Shown: in pieces, positions 6,231-15,042 of the stretch | Position numbering within the stretch: position 1 is the first letter of the stretch | Layout: every line of letters begins with the position of its first letter | Origin: an uncultured Prevotella sp. | GTDB taxonomy: Bacteria; Bacteroidota; Bacteroidia; Bacteroidales; Bacteroidaceae | NCBI GenBank assembly: GCA_900547005.1 | Contig: URER01000003.1 | Coordinates: forward strand, 1 to 64,000 | Direction: 5' to 3' | DNA: 64,000 bases | Program-made: the position numbers and the translations under genes | Notes under the pieces: generated by a model | Told to the model about the DNA's origin: nothing | Seen by the model: the letters and a program-made list of their open reading frames with translations, nothing else | Databases searched by the model: none

Positions 6231-8525
6231 ATGATTTTTTGTATTATTAATTACTCAACTCAACTAAAAAGACTTGCGCGTCTGTTGCTGCCGGGCGTGT
6301 TGATGTGCTTGCCGTTAGCAGAGGCTAATGCGAATTATTATTACAAGGTTCAACGGCAGAATATAGATGGAACTGGAAACAAGATGTGGTCTGACTGGAT
6401 TTATAGTGAATCTTTTGGACAAGGTGCAGCCGAGAATGCTAATGGCTGGAAGAACTCCCTTAAAAGACTTGTTAATGGTGAAAAGGTTGTAGATGCCCTC
6501 TCGAATGAGATATATTTGAAAGAAAACGGCACAAAGAAATATAAGGTTGTAGGCATGGCCTTTAAAGGTGTGGAGGGTGACAAGTATAACATTTTGGATG
6601 GAGGGGACTACGATTTCTTTAACCAAATCAGAGAAGAAGTGGAATTCTTGGAGTTAAAGGAATGGGGTAAGACGCAATTCGCAGGCAGTTTTTACTTCGC
6701 AGACATGAAGAATCTTAAAGAGGTAGTACTACCCGATAATCCCTTTGCCATTGGAGATGAATATATGTTTGCCAACTGTGACAACCTCACTACTATTACA
6801 TGGCGTGATAACTCAAAAATCACGGCTATAGGAAAAGGGGCTTTTAGTAATTGCTTAAAGCTTAAAGAAGAATCCATACAACGAATGATTAATGAGGTAT
6901 CGGCTACAGGTACAAACGGAGACGGTATTACATACGGCAAGATAGGGGATGAGGCTTTCGTCAGATGTCTTGAGATAGAGAAAATAATAATCCCCGCGAC
7001 GATAAGTGTTATTGGAGAATCGGCATTCTGCCAGAATAAGGACAAGTCTAAATTCAAACAGATAGACTTGTCTGCCGGTACTGTTGAAATCGGAAGAAAG
7101 GCTTTCCAGGGCTGTGAGGTTTTGGAAACGGTGGGGATGTCTAAGGATGAAAACGGCAGATATAATCAGCAGATTACCAAACTTGGTGAGGCGGCATTCG
7201 CGGACTGCCGTAGTATAAGCGGTGCGTCGGTTAATGATATAATAGCGAGCTATGCGCAGAATAGTGCGGAGAGGATAAATGTGAACGGGAATGAAGTTAA
7301 GTATATTCCTGCGTATTTGTTCTATGGATGTAATGGTAAAAGTAGTACGAATACAGTGGAAGAGAACTTCACGGAGCTGATTATTCCTGCCGAGTTCGGG
7401 GCTATTGGTAAAGGCGCGTTCGGAGGGGCGGAAGGCAATCATCCGATTGACAAGATTACGGTGAGTAGAGGTGATGCTCCTGTTTGCGGGCAGCCTGAAG
7501 GCGATTTCTTGACAGGAGACCGCACATCGTTCCATAATATAGTACCAAACAAAGTGACAATAACATTTAATGATGCTGCAAATGGATATGCCGCAGACGG
7601 AAAGACAGGATATAAGACATATCAGAACGAGTCGGAGTTCAAGCGTTTGCTGACCAAGACTCTCGACGAGAACCATACGACGTATGACGTATATCCGCAG
7701 ATGCACGCTATCGTGGAGTTGAAACGCACATTCAAGCCGGGCTGGAACACGCTGGCATTGCCGTTCGGCTCTCCTTCTTATCCTAACGCGAAAGACATTG
7801 ATTGTGCGGAGATTTACAAGAAGGCACTCAATCCAGGCAATGGCAGTGGTTTCATGATTGCGGCTTATCGTGGCCTTAAGAAAGGAACGGTATTTACATT
7901 CCTGAGATATGCCAATGTGGAAATAGACCCTTTGGATGAGTTCGAACCGATATTAGTGAAGATGACTGAGGAGGACGCTAATCGTGGAACATACACCTTT
8001 ACGGATGTGGATTTGAATTATGACTTTGATAATAACATGTTGTATGCACCGGGAAATATGCCCGGTTGCGTAAATAGTGCGGGCAACAAAATTGATGGAA
8101 ATTACAACAGTGATATGCCGTTCTTCTTGGGAAATGATTACAGTACATTCTATTTTGACGGCACTTTCTCTTTGAAGAAAAGCGACACTGCAAGCGATTT
8201 TATCACGCCGGGAGACTATATCATACAGGGAGGCAAGTTCATTGAATGTACGGCAGACAACAAATACGCCCTGAAAGGATTCCGTGGATGGTTCAAGAAA
8301 TTCGCCACAGCACAAAGCTCAAAAAGCAATGTCATCACCATCGAACTGTGCGATAATGACGGTACGGTTACGGAGATAGTTAATATAGACAGCAACGGCG
8401 AGACTGTCACACCTTATAATATATATAATATGTATGGACAGAAGGTACGCAGCAACACTAAGATTACAAAAGGTCTTGCTCGAGGCATATACATTGTGAA
8501 CGGTAAAAAAGTAATGGTAAAATAG
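6231..8525 (+). CDS. BspA-type leucine-rich repeat surface protein
   Basis: The 764-residue product has a signal peptide (cleavage near LAEANA, residue 35) and, from about 110 to 430, repeated segments of the LRR_5/BspA type (for example IGEGAF/IGESAF-like turns: AIGKGAFSNC, VIGESAFCQN, EIGRKAFQGC, KLGEAAFADC, AIGKGAFGG). A second region (about 490-700) begins LKRTFKPGWNTLALPF, a motif common in Prevotella surface proteins. The last 40 residues (YNIYNMYGQKV...GIYIVNGKKVMVK) resemble a type IX secretion sorting domain, so export to the cell surface is likely. Role, by family, would be adhesion or protein binding. A 71-residue gene follows 12 bp downstream. Confidence 0.8.
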   Translation: MIFCIINYSTQLKRLARLLLPGVLMCLPLAEANANYYYKVQRQNIDGTGNKMWSDWIYSESFGQGAAENANGWKNSLKRLVNGEKVVDALSNEIYLKENGTKKYKVVGMAFKGVEGDKYNILDGGDYDFFNQIREEVEFLELKEWGKTQFAGSFYFADMKNLKEVVLPDNPFAIGDEYMFANCDNLTTITWRDNSKITAIGKGAFSNCLKLKEESIQRMINEVSATGTNGDGITYGKIGDEAFVRCLEIEKIIIPATISVIGESAFCQNKDKSKFKQIDLSAGTVEIGRKAFQGCEVLETVGMSKDENGRYNQQITKLGEAAFADCRSISGASVNDIIASYAQNSAERINVNGNEVKYIPAYLFYGCNGKSSTNTVEENFTELIIPAEFGAIGKGAFGGAEGNHPIDKITVSRGDAPVCGQPEGDFLTGDRTSFHNIVPNKVTITFNDAANGYAADGKTGYKTYQNESEFKRLLTKTLDENHTTYDVYPQMHAIVELKRTFKPGWNTLALPFGSPSYPNAKDIDCAEIYKKALNPGNGSGFMIAAYRGLKKGTVFTFLRYANVEIDPLDEFEPILVKMTEEDANRGTYTFTDVDLNYDFDNNMLYAPGNMPGCVNSAGNKIDGNYNSDMPFFLGNDYSTFYFDGTFSLKKSDTASDFITPGDYIIQGGKFIECTADNKYALKGFRGWFKKFATAQSSKSNVITIELCDNDGTVTEIVNIDSNGETVTPYNIYNMYGQKVRSNTKITKGLARGIYIVNGKKVMVK

Positions 8526-8537
8526 ATTGAGATTAAA

Positions 8538-8753
8538 ATGAGACAATATATAAAGCCAACAATAACAGTAATAGAGACTATCTCGGAAGTGATACTGAAC
8601 ACTGGGTCGGTGTCTGACGGTACAAGCAGTGTGGAAACAATACCCAGTGGTGGTTCCGGTGGAACCAGAGGTGAAAACGATTATGTGTGGGGTGAGTCCA
8701 AGGGACACAATAGTTTCGTCAGTTGGGATGACCAGGATGATTCTATCTGGTAA
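8538..8753 (+). CDS. Small protein downstream of the BspA-like gene, unknown function
   Basis: This 71-residue frame starts 12 bp after the BspA-like stop, so the two are probably co-transcribed. It begins MRQYIKPTITVIETISEVIL and then becomes Gly/Ser- and Asp/Trp-rich (GGSGGTRG, SWDDQDDSIW). Short proteins starting with a Met-x-x-Tyr-x-Lys-Pro pattern after large surface proteins are common in Prevotella, and their function is unknown. No signal peptide is visible. It is likely a real gene because of its position and start, but evidence is thin. Confidence 0.6.
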   Translation: MRQYIKPTITVIETISEVILNTGSVSDGTSSVETIPSGGSGGTRGENDYVWGESKGHNSFVSWDDQDDSIW

Positions 8754-8845
8754 GCATAATGGGCAGTGCCGGATATGTCTGTGCTCTGCTATAATGCGAG
8801 AAGGAAATACAACTAACTTAATTATCTGTTTTTGAGAATCGATTT

Positions 8846-8894
8846 TTTGTTTTATTAGTTGGGCCCTCTTATCTTTGTAGAAAGGTAAGAGGGC
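8846..8894 (+). promoter_or_regulatory. Perfect promoter embedded in a 13-bp inverted repeat
   Basis: TTTG (8846-8849), 20 bp and TATCTTTG (8870-8877) form a perfect promoter. The proximal box lies in a long inverted repeat, GCCCTCTTATCTTT (from about 8863) pairing with AAAGGTAAGAGGGC (to about 8894). Either the hairpin terminates minus-strand transcription or it is a promoter-overlapping operator. Confidence 0.5.
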
Positions 8895-8916
8895 TTCGAA
8901 TGGCATGAGAGTTGAC

Positions 8917-8983
8917 AAGCAATATAAAAAATAATAGGAGACACCGCTGTGTCTCCAAAGATTAAACTAACTTTGTATTGCTT
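8917..8983. other. Nested inverted repeats, candidate small RNA
   Basis: AAGCAATATAAA (8917-8928) pairs with TTTGTATTGCTT (8972-8983, one G-U) and encloses a perfect 8-bp hairpin GGAGACAC-cgct-GTGTCTCC (8937-8956). It lies 40 bp downstream of the promoter at 8846. Orientation is uncertain: a minus-strand TACCTTTGC box sits at 9008-9016. The rest of 8754-9081 shows nothing further. Confidence 0.4.
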
Positions 8984-9081
8984 ATGTACATTCATCTAAT
9001 TCAAGAGCAAAGGTACGCAATTTTTAGTTATTTATAGTTATTTTTTTATATTCCTCTGACTACAAGATTTTCTCGATAATA

Positions 9082-9113
9082 TTTCCTTACTTCCAATAAA
9101 ATGCCTACCTTTG
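9082..9113 (+). promoter_or_regulatory. Promoter of the thiamine uptake operon
   Basis: TTTC-N20-TACCTTTG, ending 20 bp before the riboswitch; 3 of 4 distal positions and all proximal positions match. Confidence 0.6.
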
Positions 9114-9118
9114 CACCT

Positions 9119-9222
9119 GGTTGGCAGACTGTCAACTAAGGGGTGTCCGAGGTATTGGGCTGAGATTATACCCATATAACCAGATCCGGATAATGCCGGC
9201 GTTGGGAAGAGGTTACACGCAA
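9119..9222 (+). promoter_or_regulatory. TPP (THI-box) riboswitch
   Basis: The conserved THI-box elements are present in order: GGGGTG (9140-9145), CTGAGA (9169-9174), ACCC (9179-9182), ACCAGATCCGGATAATGCC (9189-9207, matching the ACCTGATCTGGATAATGCC consensus at most positions) and GTTGGGAA (9210-9217). A small hairpin GTTGGCA-gac-TGTCAAC precedes it. It controls the downstream TonB receptor and PnuT genes, probably shutting them off when thiamine pyrophosphate is plentiful. The platform may use CCCCC at about 9225, which can pair with the GGGG of the aptamer. The rest of the leader to 9380 holds nothing recognised. Confidence 0.95.
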
Positions 9223-9380
9223 AGCCCCCTTTTTGTGTGTTTTAATAAAATCAAATAGATTATGCTTTCTGAGCGGACATTGCGACAATCTTTCCTATAA
9301 GGATTATTGCGATTTCAGTATATGGCAGAATTGCTGTTGCCATACTGTGTCCGAATGAGGTTTTAATAGTATTAGTGTTT

Positions 9381-11749
9381 ATGAGAAAAGAAATGCTTTT
9401 TGTGGCAGCCCTTATGAGTGCTGGCTCAATGAATGCGGCGACAGTGGTCGCTGATGGTGAAGACTCTCTGCATATCGAGCAGATGCAGGAAGTAGTAGTA
9501 AAAGGCGTGAAAGCGCAGAAAGATGCGCCGTTCGCAATCGCCAATGTGGCAGGCAAAGACCTGCAAAGTTTCTCGAAGACAGGACGTGAGCTGCCGTTCT
9601 TGTTTTCTCAGACTCCTGGTGTTGTGGCTTGGAGCGAGAACGGCTTAGGCACTGGTACGACTATATGCGTATCCGTGGTGCGGCTGGCTCGCGCGTGAAC
9701 GTTACATTGGACGGTGTTCCGATGAACTCCCCCGAAGATCAGTGCGTGTTTTGGGCGAACATGAACAGCTACGGCTCACTTCTTGGAAGCGTACAGATAC
9801 AGCGCGGAGTGGGAACGTCTACCAATGGCGACGGCGCTTTTGGCGGTACGGTGGCCTTAATATCAAAATCTCCTTCGGAAATTCCGTCGCTCGAGCTGTC
9901 TACTTCATACGGCTCGTACAACACATATAACATCGGCGGTTCGTTCTCTACCGGCCTTTTGTGGAATCACCTGATATTCGATGGTGCATATCACGAGACC
10001 AACACCGATGGATATATTCACGGAACAGCCGGCCGTTCTGGCAGCTACTACGGCGGTTTGGCGTGGATAGACGACAAGTTCGTTATCCGCTACAAGAACT
10101 TCGGCAACTTCGAGAAGACCGGCCAGGCTTGGAACGGAGTTACAGCCGGAAACGATGACCAGAGCATTATGGACGGAACATACGGCGAGAGCACCGGGAT
10201 AAAGACATATAAAGATATGTATAATGCCGGTCTCGGACGCTTCAACAGCCTTTACGAGCGTTTCGTGTTTGGCGAAAACGGCTATACTACGGAGCGCTAC
10301 CGCCTGAAAGACGGTTTGCTGTGGGAGCAGGCAACTGATAATTTCTGGCAGAATCATAATATCTTGTCATTAGCATGGCAGATAAATGACAACTTGAGCA
10401 CATCGGCCTCGCTTCATTATACGCATGGTTACGGATATTACAACGAGTTCAGATACAATAACAAACTGAGCAAATTCGGTTTTGAAAACTTCATAGATTC
10501 AGAGGGAAACACCGTTAAGCGTACAGACTTTATCCGCAAGAAAGGTCTGGAGCAAGACGCATACGGACTCGTTTGGAACGCCAACTACAAGGCAGATAAG
10601 TGGGATGTCATAGGAGGCGTGTCGTTGCATCAGTTCGCTTGCGATCACTTCGGATATGTTACTTATATTGCCAATGACGAGTTGAGCGATAAATATCTTG
10701 CTAAAGGCGATTATAAGTACTACGATTCTACTGCCGACAAAGGCGATTACAGCGTATATGTGAAGGCTGCATACGCTGTAACACCGGAGTTGAGCGTCTT
10801 TGCCGATGCTCAGTATCGTCATGTTACGTACAAGACTGATGGTATCAATGACAAGTTCTATGAGACTGATGACGGAATGTACGTCAATCATGTCCTCGAC
10901 ATTGATAAGAAATACGACTTCTTCAATCCGAAAGCCGGCGTAAGCTATAGCCGTAACGGACACCGTGCATACGCATCGGCGGCATGGAGCCATCGTGAGC
11001 CGGAGCGCAACAACTTCACCGACAACGGTTCATATCCAGCTCCGAAGGCCGAGCAGCTCTTCGACTACGAGGCTGGTTACACCTATACTTCTGCTAAATG
11101 GCACGCCGGGATTAACCTCTACTATATGGATTACAAAGACCAGTTCGTGCAGACCGGAGCTGTCAGCGACATAGGTGAGGCGCTCACAACGAACATATCA
11201 AAGTCATATCGTATGGGTATTGAGTTGACTGCGGGTGTCGATGTTACCCCGTGGCTCACGCTTGAAGGTAATGCAGCATTGAGCAAGAACAAGATAAAAG
11301 ACTTCGATGAGGTAGTAGAAGACTGGGATAATGGTGAGCAGACAATCCATTACGGCAGCTCAACGCTTGCTTTCTCGCCGGAGACTATCCTCAATGGCTT
11401 CGCCCGTTTCCACGTGAAAGGCTTCGAGGCCGTATGGCATACCAACTTCGTAGGCCGTCAGTATCTTGACAACACCGAGAACACCGACCGCTCGTTGCCT
11501 TGCTACTCTGTCTCAAACCTGCATCTCGGCTATACAGCCACAGGCATAAAGAAGACATTCGGCTTGAAGGAAGTAGTACTCGGACTCGATTTCAACAACA
11601 TCTTCGCTCGTCGTTACGCCTCAAACGGCTGGGTATACTCCGCTATATGCGAGAGTGCGGGACATCCGAACGACAACCGCTACTATCAGATTGGCTTCAT
11701 TCCAATGGCTGGTTTTACTGCGATGGGTAGCATAACATTGAAGTTTTAA
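9381..11749 (+). CDS. TonB-dependent outer membrane receptor for thiamine (one-base frameshift)
   Basis: The gene follows a TPP riboswitch, so its substrate is probably thiamine or a phosphorylated form. ATG 9381 starts a signal peptide; EVVVKGVKAQ and LPFLFSQTPGVVAW belong to the plug domain, and the beta-barrel ends GSITLKF with the terminal aromatic residue typical of outer-membrane barrels. The frame breaks near 9660-9664: ENGLGTGTT is in the first frame, while YMRIRGAAGSRVNVTLDGVP continues in the next, exactly where homologues read GTGTTYMRIRG. One base appears missing. Corrected length is about 789 residues. It may be a sequencing error or a recent inactivation; the rest of the frame is intact. 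PnuT lies 26 bp downstream. Confidence 0.9.
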
Positions 11750-11775
11750 GACTATTCGCATAAAGATTGATAATA

Positions 11776-12369
11776 ATGACTGAATTTCTTTCTGCCCATT
11801 GGCTCGACATTTTCACCACGATATTGGGTTTCATATATATATGGCTTGAGTATAAAGCCCATATCGGTTTATGGCTCGTAAGCATCATTATGCCCGCTAT
11901 GGACGTATGGCTTTATGGCAGCCACGGCTTGTATGGTGATGCAGGTATGGCCGTTTACTATACCTTTGCTGCTATATATGGCTATGCCGTGTGGAAGTTT
12001 GGCAATGGAGGAAAGCACAGGAAGACGTCTCTTCCCATCACACATATACGCAGCAAATACCTACTTCCGGTATTTGCCGCGTTTCTTGCAGTTTGGGCAG
12101 TGACCTATTTGGTCTTGTCGAACTATACAGACAGCACCGTACCAGCGACCGATGCTTTCACCAATGCGCTCAGCATAGTTGGCTTGTGGGCTCTCGCGCG
12201 CAAGTATGTGGAGCAGTGGATAATATGGATTGTTGTCGATTTGTTCTGCTGCTATTTGTATATTGTCAAGGGAATACCCTTTAAGGCACTCCTATATGGG
12301 GTTTATGTCATTATCGCCGTATTCGGTTATCGTAATTGGTTGCGATTGATGAGAGCCGGAGGCTCTTAG
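11776..12369 (+). CDS. pnuT: PnuC-family transporter, probably thiamine (PnuT)
   Basis: The product (about 197 residues from ATG 11776; the in-frame TTG at 11767 is less likely) has about seven membrane helices and the PnuC family C-terminus, WIIWIVVDLFCCYLYIVKG followed by FKALLYGVYVIIAVFGYRNW. PnuC proteins carry vitamin precursors across the inner membrane by facilitated diffusion. Its place directly after a TPP-riboswitch-controlled TonB receptor indicates thiamine rather than nicotinamide riboside. The third gene often found in such operons, a thiamine pyrophosphokinase, is absent here. Substrate is inferred from context. Confidence 0.88.
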   Translation: MTEFLSAHWLDIFTTILGFIYIWLEYKAHIGLWLVSIIMPAMDVWLYGSHGLYGDAGMAVYYTFAAIYGYAVWKFGNGGKHRKTSLPITHIRSKYLLPVFAAFLAVWAVTYLVLSNYTDSTVPATDAFTNALSIVGLWALARKYVEQWIIWIVVDLFCCYLYIVKGIPFKALLYGVYVIIAVFGYRNWLRLMRAGGS

Positions 12370-12388
12370 GTTATAAGGTGGCAGGTTT

Positions 12389-12438
12389 GAGGTTATAAGG
12401 TGAAGTTACCTGTAAAGCATATTTCACCTTATAACCTC
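12389..12438 (+). terminator. Inverted repeat after pnuT
   Basis: A perfect 16-bp inverted repeat (GAGGTTATAAGGTGAA 12389-12404 with 12423-12438) lies within copies of the TTATAACCT-type short repeat (12368-12465, site 2). There is no T run, so terminator activity is uncertain. Confidence 0.45.
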
Positions 12439-12507
12439 AAACCTCATAACCTTAAAACCTCACAGATATGTAAAAATCTGAAAAGTTTGCATGAAATACT
12501 AAAATGA

Positions 12508-12539
12508 TTTGGCAGTATGGTAGAATGGCGTTACATTTG
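12508..12539 (+). promoter_or_regulatory. Promoter of the lemA operon
   Basis: TTTG (12508-12511), 20 bp, TACATTTG (12532-12539): a perfect match. The proximal box sits inside the small palindrome GTTAC-attt-GTAAC. Confidence 0.7.
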
Positions 12540-12569
12540 TAACAGAATATAAATGTAACAATAAATATT

Positions 12570-13133
12570 ATGACAACAGGAATCATTATTTTAGTGGTCG
12601 TTGTACTGCTCGTGTTTTGGGTTATTGGCATCTACAACAACCTCGTGAGACTGAGAAACGGCCGTGAGAATGCTTTTGCCGACATCGACGTGCAGTTGAA
12701 ACAACGCCACGACCTCATACCGCAGCTTGTCGCTACGGTGAAGGGCTATGCTGAACATGAGAAGGAAACTCTTATGAGAGTTACCAACGCGCGTGCTGCC
12801 GCAATGGGTGCGACAACCATTAATGATAAGATAAATGCCGAGAATGCACTCTCGAGCGCGCTTGCCGGACTGAAGGTTTCGCTTGAGGCTTATCCCGATT
12901 TGAAGGCAAATCAGAATTTCTTGCAGTTGCAGACCGAGATTTCCGATGTGGAGAATAAGCTCGCTGCCGTGCGCAGATTCTTCAATTCGGCTACAAAGGA
13001 ATTCAATAACGCAGTGCAGACATTCCCCGGAAACATCATCGCTGGAATGTTCGGTTTCCACAAAGAGCCTATGTTCGAGATTCCGCAGGAAGATAGAGCG
13101 ACTCTCGATAAAGCTCCTGAGATTAAGTTTTGA
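12570..13133 (+). CDS. lemA: LemA family protein
   Basis: The 187-residue product has an N-terminal membrane helix (IIILVVVVLLVFWVIGIYN) followed by the helical LemA domain with its signature YNNLVRLRNGRENAFADIDV, QLKQRHDLIPQLVATVKGYA and the later VENKLAAVRRFFNSATKEFN. LemA proteins are membrane-anchored coiled-coil proteins whose biochemical role is unclear; they are often next to an M48 protease, as here (gene at 13200). The gene has its own strong promoter and probably forms an operon with the protease and the SGNH hydrolase that follow. Confidence 0.93.
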   Translation: MTTGIIILVVVVLLVFWVIGIYNNLVRLRNGRENAFADIDVQLKQRHDLIPQLVATVKGYAEHEKETLMRVTNARAAAMGATTINDKINAENALSSALAGLKVSLEAYPDLKANQNFLQLQTEISDVENKLAAVRRFFNSATKEFNNAVQTFPGNIIAGMFGFHKEPMFEIPQEDRATLDKAPEIKF

Positions 13134-13199
13134 ATTAGTAACTCGCAATTCGTAGTTTAATTAATTTGTATTTCAAAACTCGTAATTCGTAATTAAGAA

Positions 13200-14204
13200 A
13201 TGCAATACGTAGGAATGCAGACCCAAATAAGAAGGAACAACATGATGAGTGTGTTGCTCCTTCTGTTGTTTCCGACGATTATCCTCGGAATGGTTTGGGT
13301 GTTTTTGGCGCTTGTCAATTATTTTGGCAACGGTTATTATGACCAATACGGCAACGTGGTGCATCAGATGGATGCCGCGACGGTGAATTATTATTTTCTC
13401 ACGACTATCCCCTGGGTTGTGCTTGGCGTTGGTATTTGGTTTGCCATTGCCTACTTTGCCAACTCCTCGATGGTGAGGCACGCGGTTAACTCGCGCCCAC
13501 TTTCGCGTCGGGAGAATCCGCGCGTTTATAATATTGTGGAGAATCTGTGTATGTCTTGCGGTATGCAGATGCCGAAAGTGAATGTCGTGGATGACCCGCA
13601 ACTTAATGCTTTCGCAAGCGGAATAGACAATAAGAGCTACGCCGTTACCGTGACGACAGGCCTATTGGACTTGCTCGACGACGAGGAACTGAAGGGCGTT
13701 ATAGCCCACGAGCTTACGCATATACGTAACCGCGACACCCGTTTGCTTATCACGAGCATTATTTTCGTTGGCATTATCTCGACGGTGATGAGTCTGACGG
13801 TGCGCATGATGTATAATATGATGTGGTTTGGTGGCGGTCGACGCAGCAGTGATGACGAGAGAGGCAGTGGCATTTCTATGATTGTTGTAATGCTGATTGG
13901 CGTGATATGCTGTGTGATAGCCTATTTCTTCACGCTGATAACACGCTTCGCTATATCCCGCCGCCGCGAGTATATGGCCGATGCCGGTGGCGCGGAGCTG
14001 TGTCGTAATCCTCTTGCATTAGCTTCCGCATTGCGTAAGATTTCCGGAAATCCGGGTCTTGACGATGTGAAACGTGCCGATGTGGCGCAGTTGTTTATCT
14101 GTCAGCCCGACGAGATGGAATCAGGAATAATGGGATTCATGAACTCGCTGTTCAGTACGCATCCCGATACAGAGAAGCGAATACAAATACTCGAACAGTT
14201 CTGA
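13200..14204 (+). CDS. M48 family zinc metalloprotease (HtpX-like)
   Basis: Inner-membrane protease of 334 residues. The zinc site is complete: HELTH at 170-174 and the third ligand Glu257 in SRRREYMADAGG. Two membrane helices precede the catalytic domain (about 16-41 and 68-88) and two lie within it (about 182-200 and 225-250). The family degrades or processes damaged membrane proteins. The start is ATG 13200; an alternative ATG (MQTQIRRN, 13215) is six codons in. It follows lemA by 66 bp, a gap made of ATTCGTAATT-type words, and its stop overlaps the region just before the hydrolase ATG (2-bp gap). Confidence 0.9.
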   Translation: MQYVGMQTQIRRNNMMSVLLLLLFPTIILGMVWVFLALVNYFGNGYYDQYGNVVHQMDAATVNYYFLTTIPWVVLGVGIWFAIAYFANSSMVRHAVNSRPLSRRENPRVYNIVENLCMSCGMQMPKVNVVDDPQLNAFASGIDNKSYAVTVTTGLLDLLDDEELKGVIAHELTHIRNRDTRLLITSIIFVGIISTVMSLTVRMMYNMMWFGGGRRSSDDERGSGISMIVVMLIGVICCVIAYFFTLITRFAISRRREYMADAGGAELCRNPLALASALRKISGNPGLDDVKRADVAQLFICQPDEMESGIMGFMNSLFSTHPDTEKRIQILEQF

Positions 14205-14206
14205 CG

Positions 14207-14908
14207 ATGAGAATAAAGACTATTATCAGCGCACTTTGTCTGAGTCTTGCGTTAGTTATGCCGGCAGGCGCGCAGCAAGTGAAGTATAAAGCATCCAAAC
14301 ATTATAATCAGAAAGTGGCTTCTTTCGCTACAGAACCCATGCCTTCGTCCGACAATATCGTGATGCTTGGCGACAGTCATACCGAGTTTGGCGAAGATTG
14401 GAACGCAAAATTGCATAGCAGATACGGCATAATAAACCGCGGTATCATAGGCGATGACGCTAAAGGTATACTCAACAGGCTCTGTCAGGTGTGTCCGGGC
14501 AAGCCCAAAGCAATCTTTTTTGAGTGCGGAGCCAATGACTTGAGCCACGGATTGACGGTAAACGAAGTGGCAAAAGGCGTGATTCGCACCATCGAGGCAA
14601 TCCGTCGGCAGTCGCCGGAGTCCTGTTTGTTTGTTCAAAGCGTGTTCCCGATAAATGAATCTTTCGGCAGATGGAAGACGCTGGCTGGAAAAACAGACTT
14701 GATTCCGCAGATAAACAAACAACTTGAAGCCTATTGTAAGCGCAAAAATATAGTCTATATAGACGTTTTCAGGCTTCTTGTAGAACCTGAGACCAATACG
14801 ATGCGTAAGGAAATCTGCCGCGATGGCCTGCATCTTTTGCCCTCCGGATATGAGATTTGGGCGGCCGAAGTGCAACGTTATATTGATAAATACGGCCTCG
14901 GAATGTGA
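14207..14908 (+). CDS. Secreted SGNH/GDSL hydrolase
   Basis: A signal peptide (about residues 1-22, ending AGAQQ) is followed by an SGNH fold: block I with the nucleophile Ser57 in MLGDSHTE, block II NRGIIGDD, block III GANDLSHG with the oxyanion Asn, and block V with Asp/His in CRDGLHLLPSGY. These enzymes are esterases or acetylhydrolases acting on sugar or lipid esters; the substrate here is unknown. It starts 2 bp after the protease stop, so translation is probably coupled. Confidence 0.85.
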   Translation: MRIKTIISALCLSLALVMPAGAQQVKYKASKHYNQKVASFATEPMPSSDNIVMLGDSHTEFGEDWNAKLHSRYGIINRGIIGDDAKGILNRLCQVCPGKPKAIFFECGANDLSHGLTVNEVAKGVIRTIEAIRRQSPESCLFVQSVFPINESFGRWKTLAGKTDLIPQINKQLEAYCKRKNIVYIDVFRLLVEPETNTMRKEICRDGLHLLPSGYEIWAAEVQRYIDKYGLGM

Positions 14909-14970
14909 AGCCAGGGGAGTTGATATGTAGTGAAAGGGTAGTGGGGTAGTTGTGAAACACGCCGTTTTGT

Positions 14971-15001
14971 TTTGTTATCTCCCTGATTTGTATTATTTTT
15001 G
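14971..15001 (+). promoter_or_regulatory. Promoter of the DUF2723 gene
   Basis: TTTG, 19 bp, TATTTTTG followed by C; start codon 41 bp downstream. Confidence 0.65.
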
Positions 15002-15042
15002 CAGGCGTATTTCGAAATAAATTTTAATTATTTTAGGTATAA

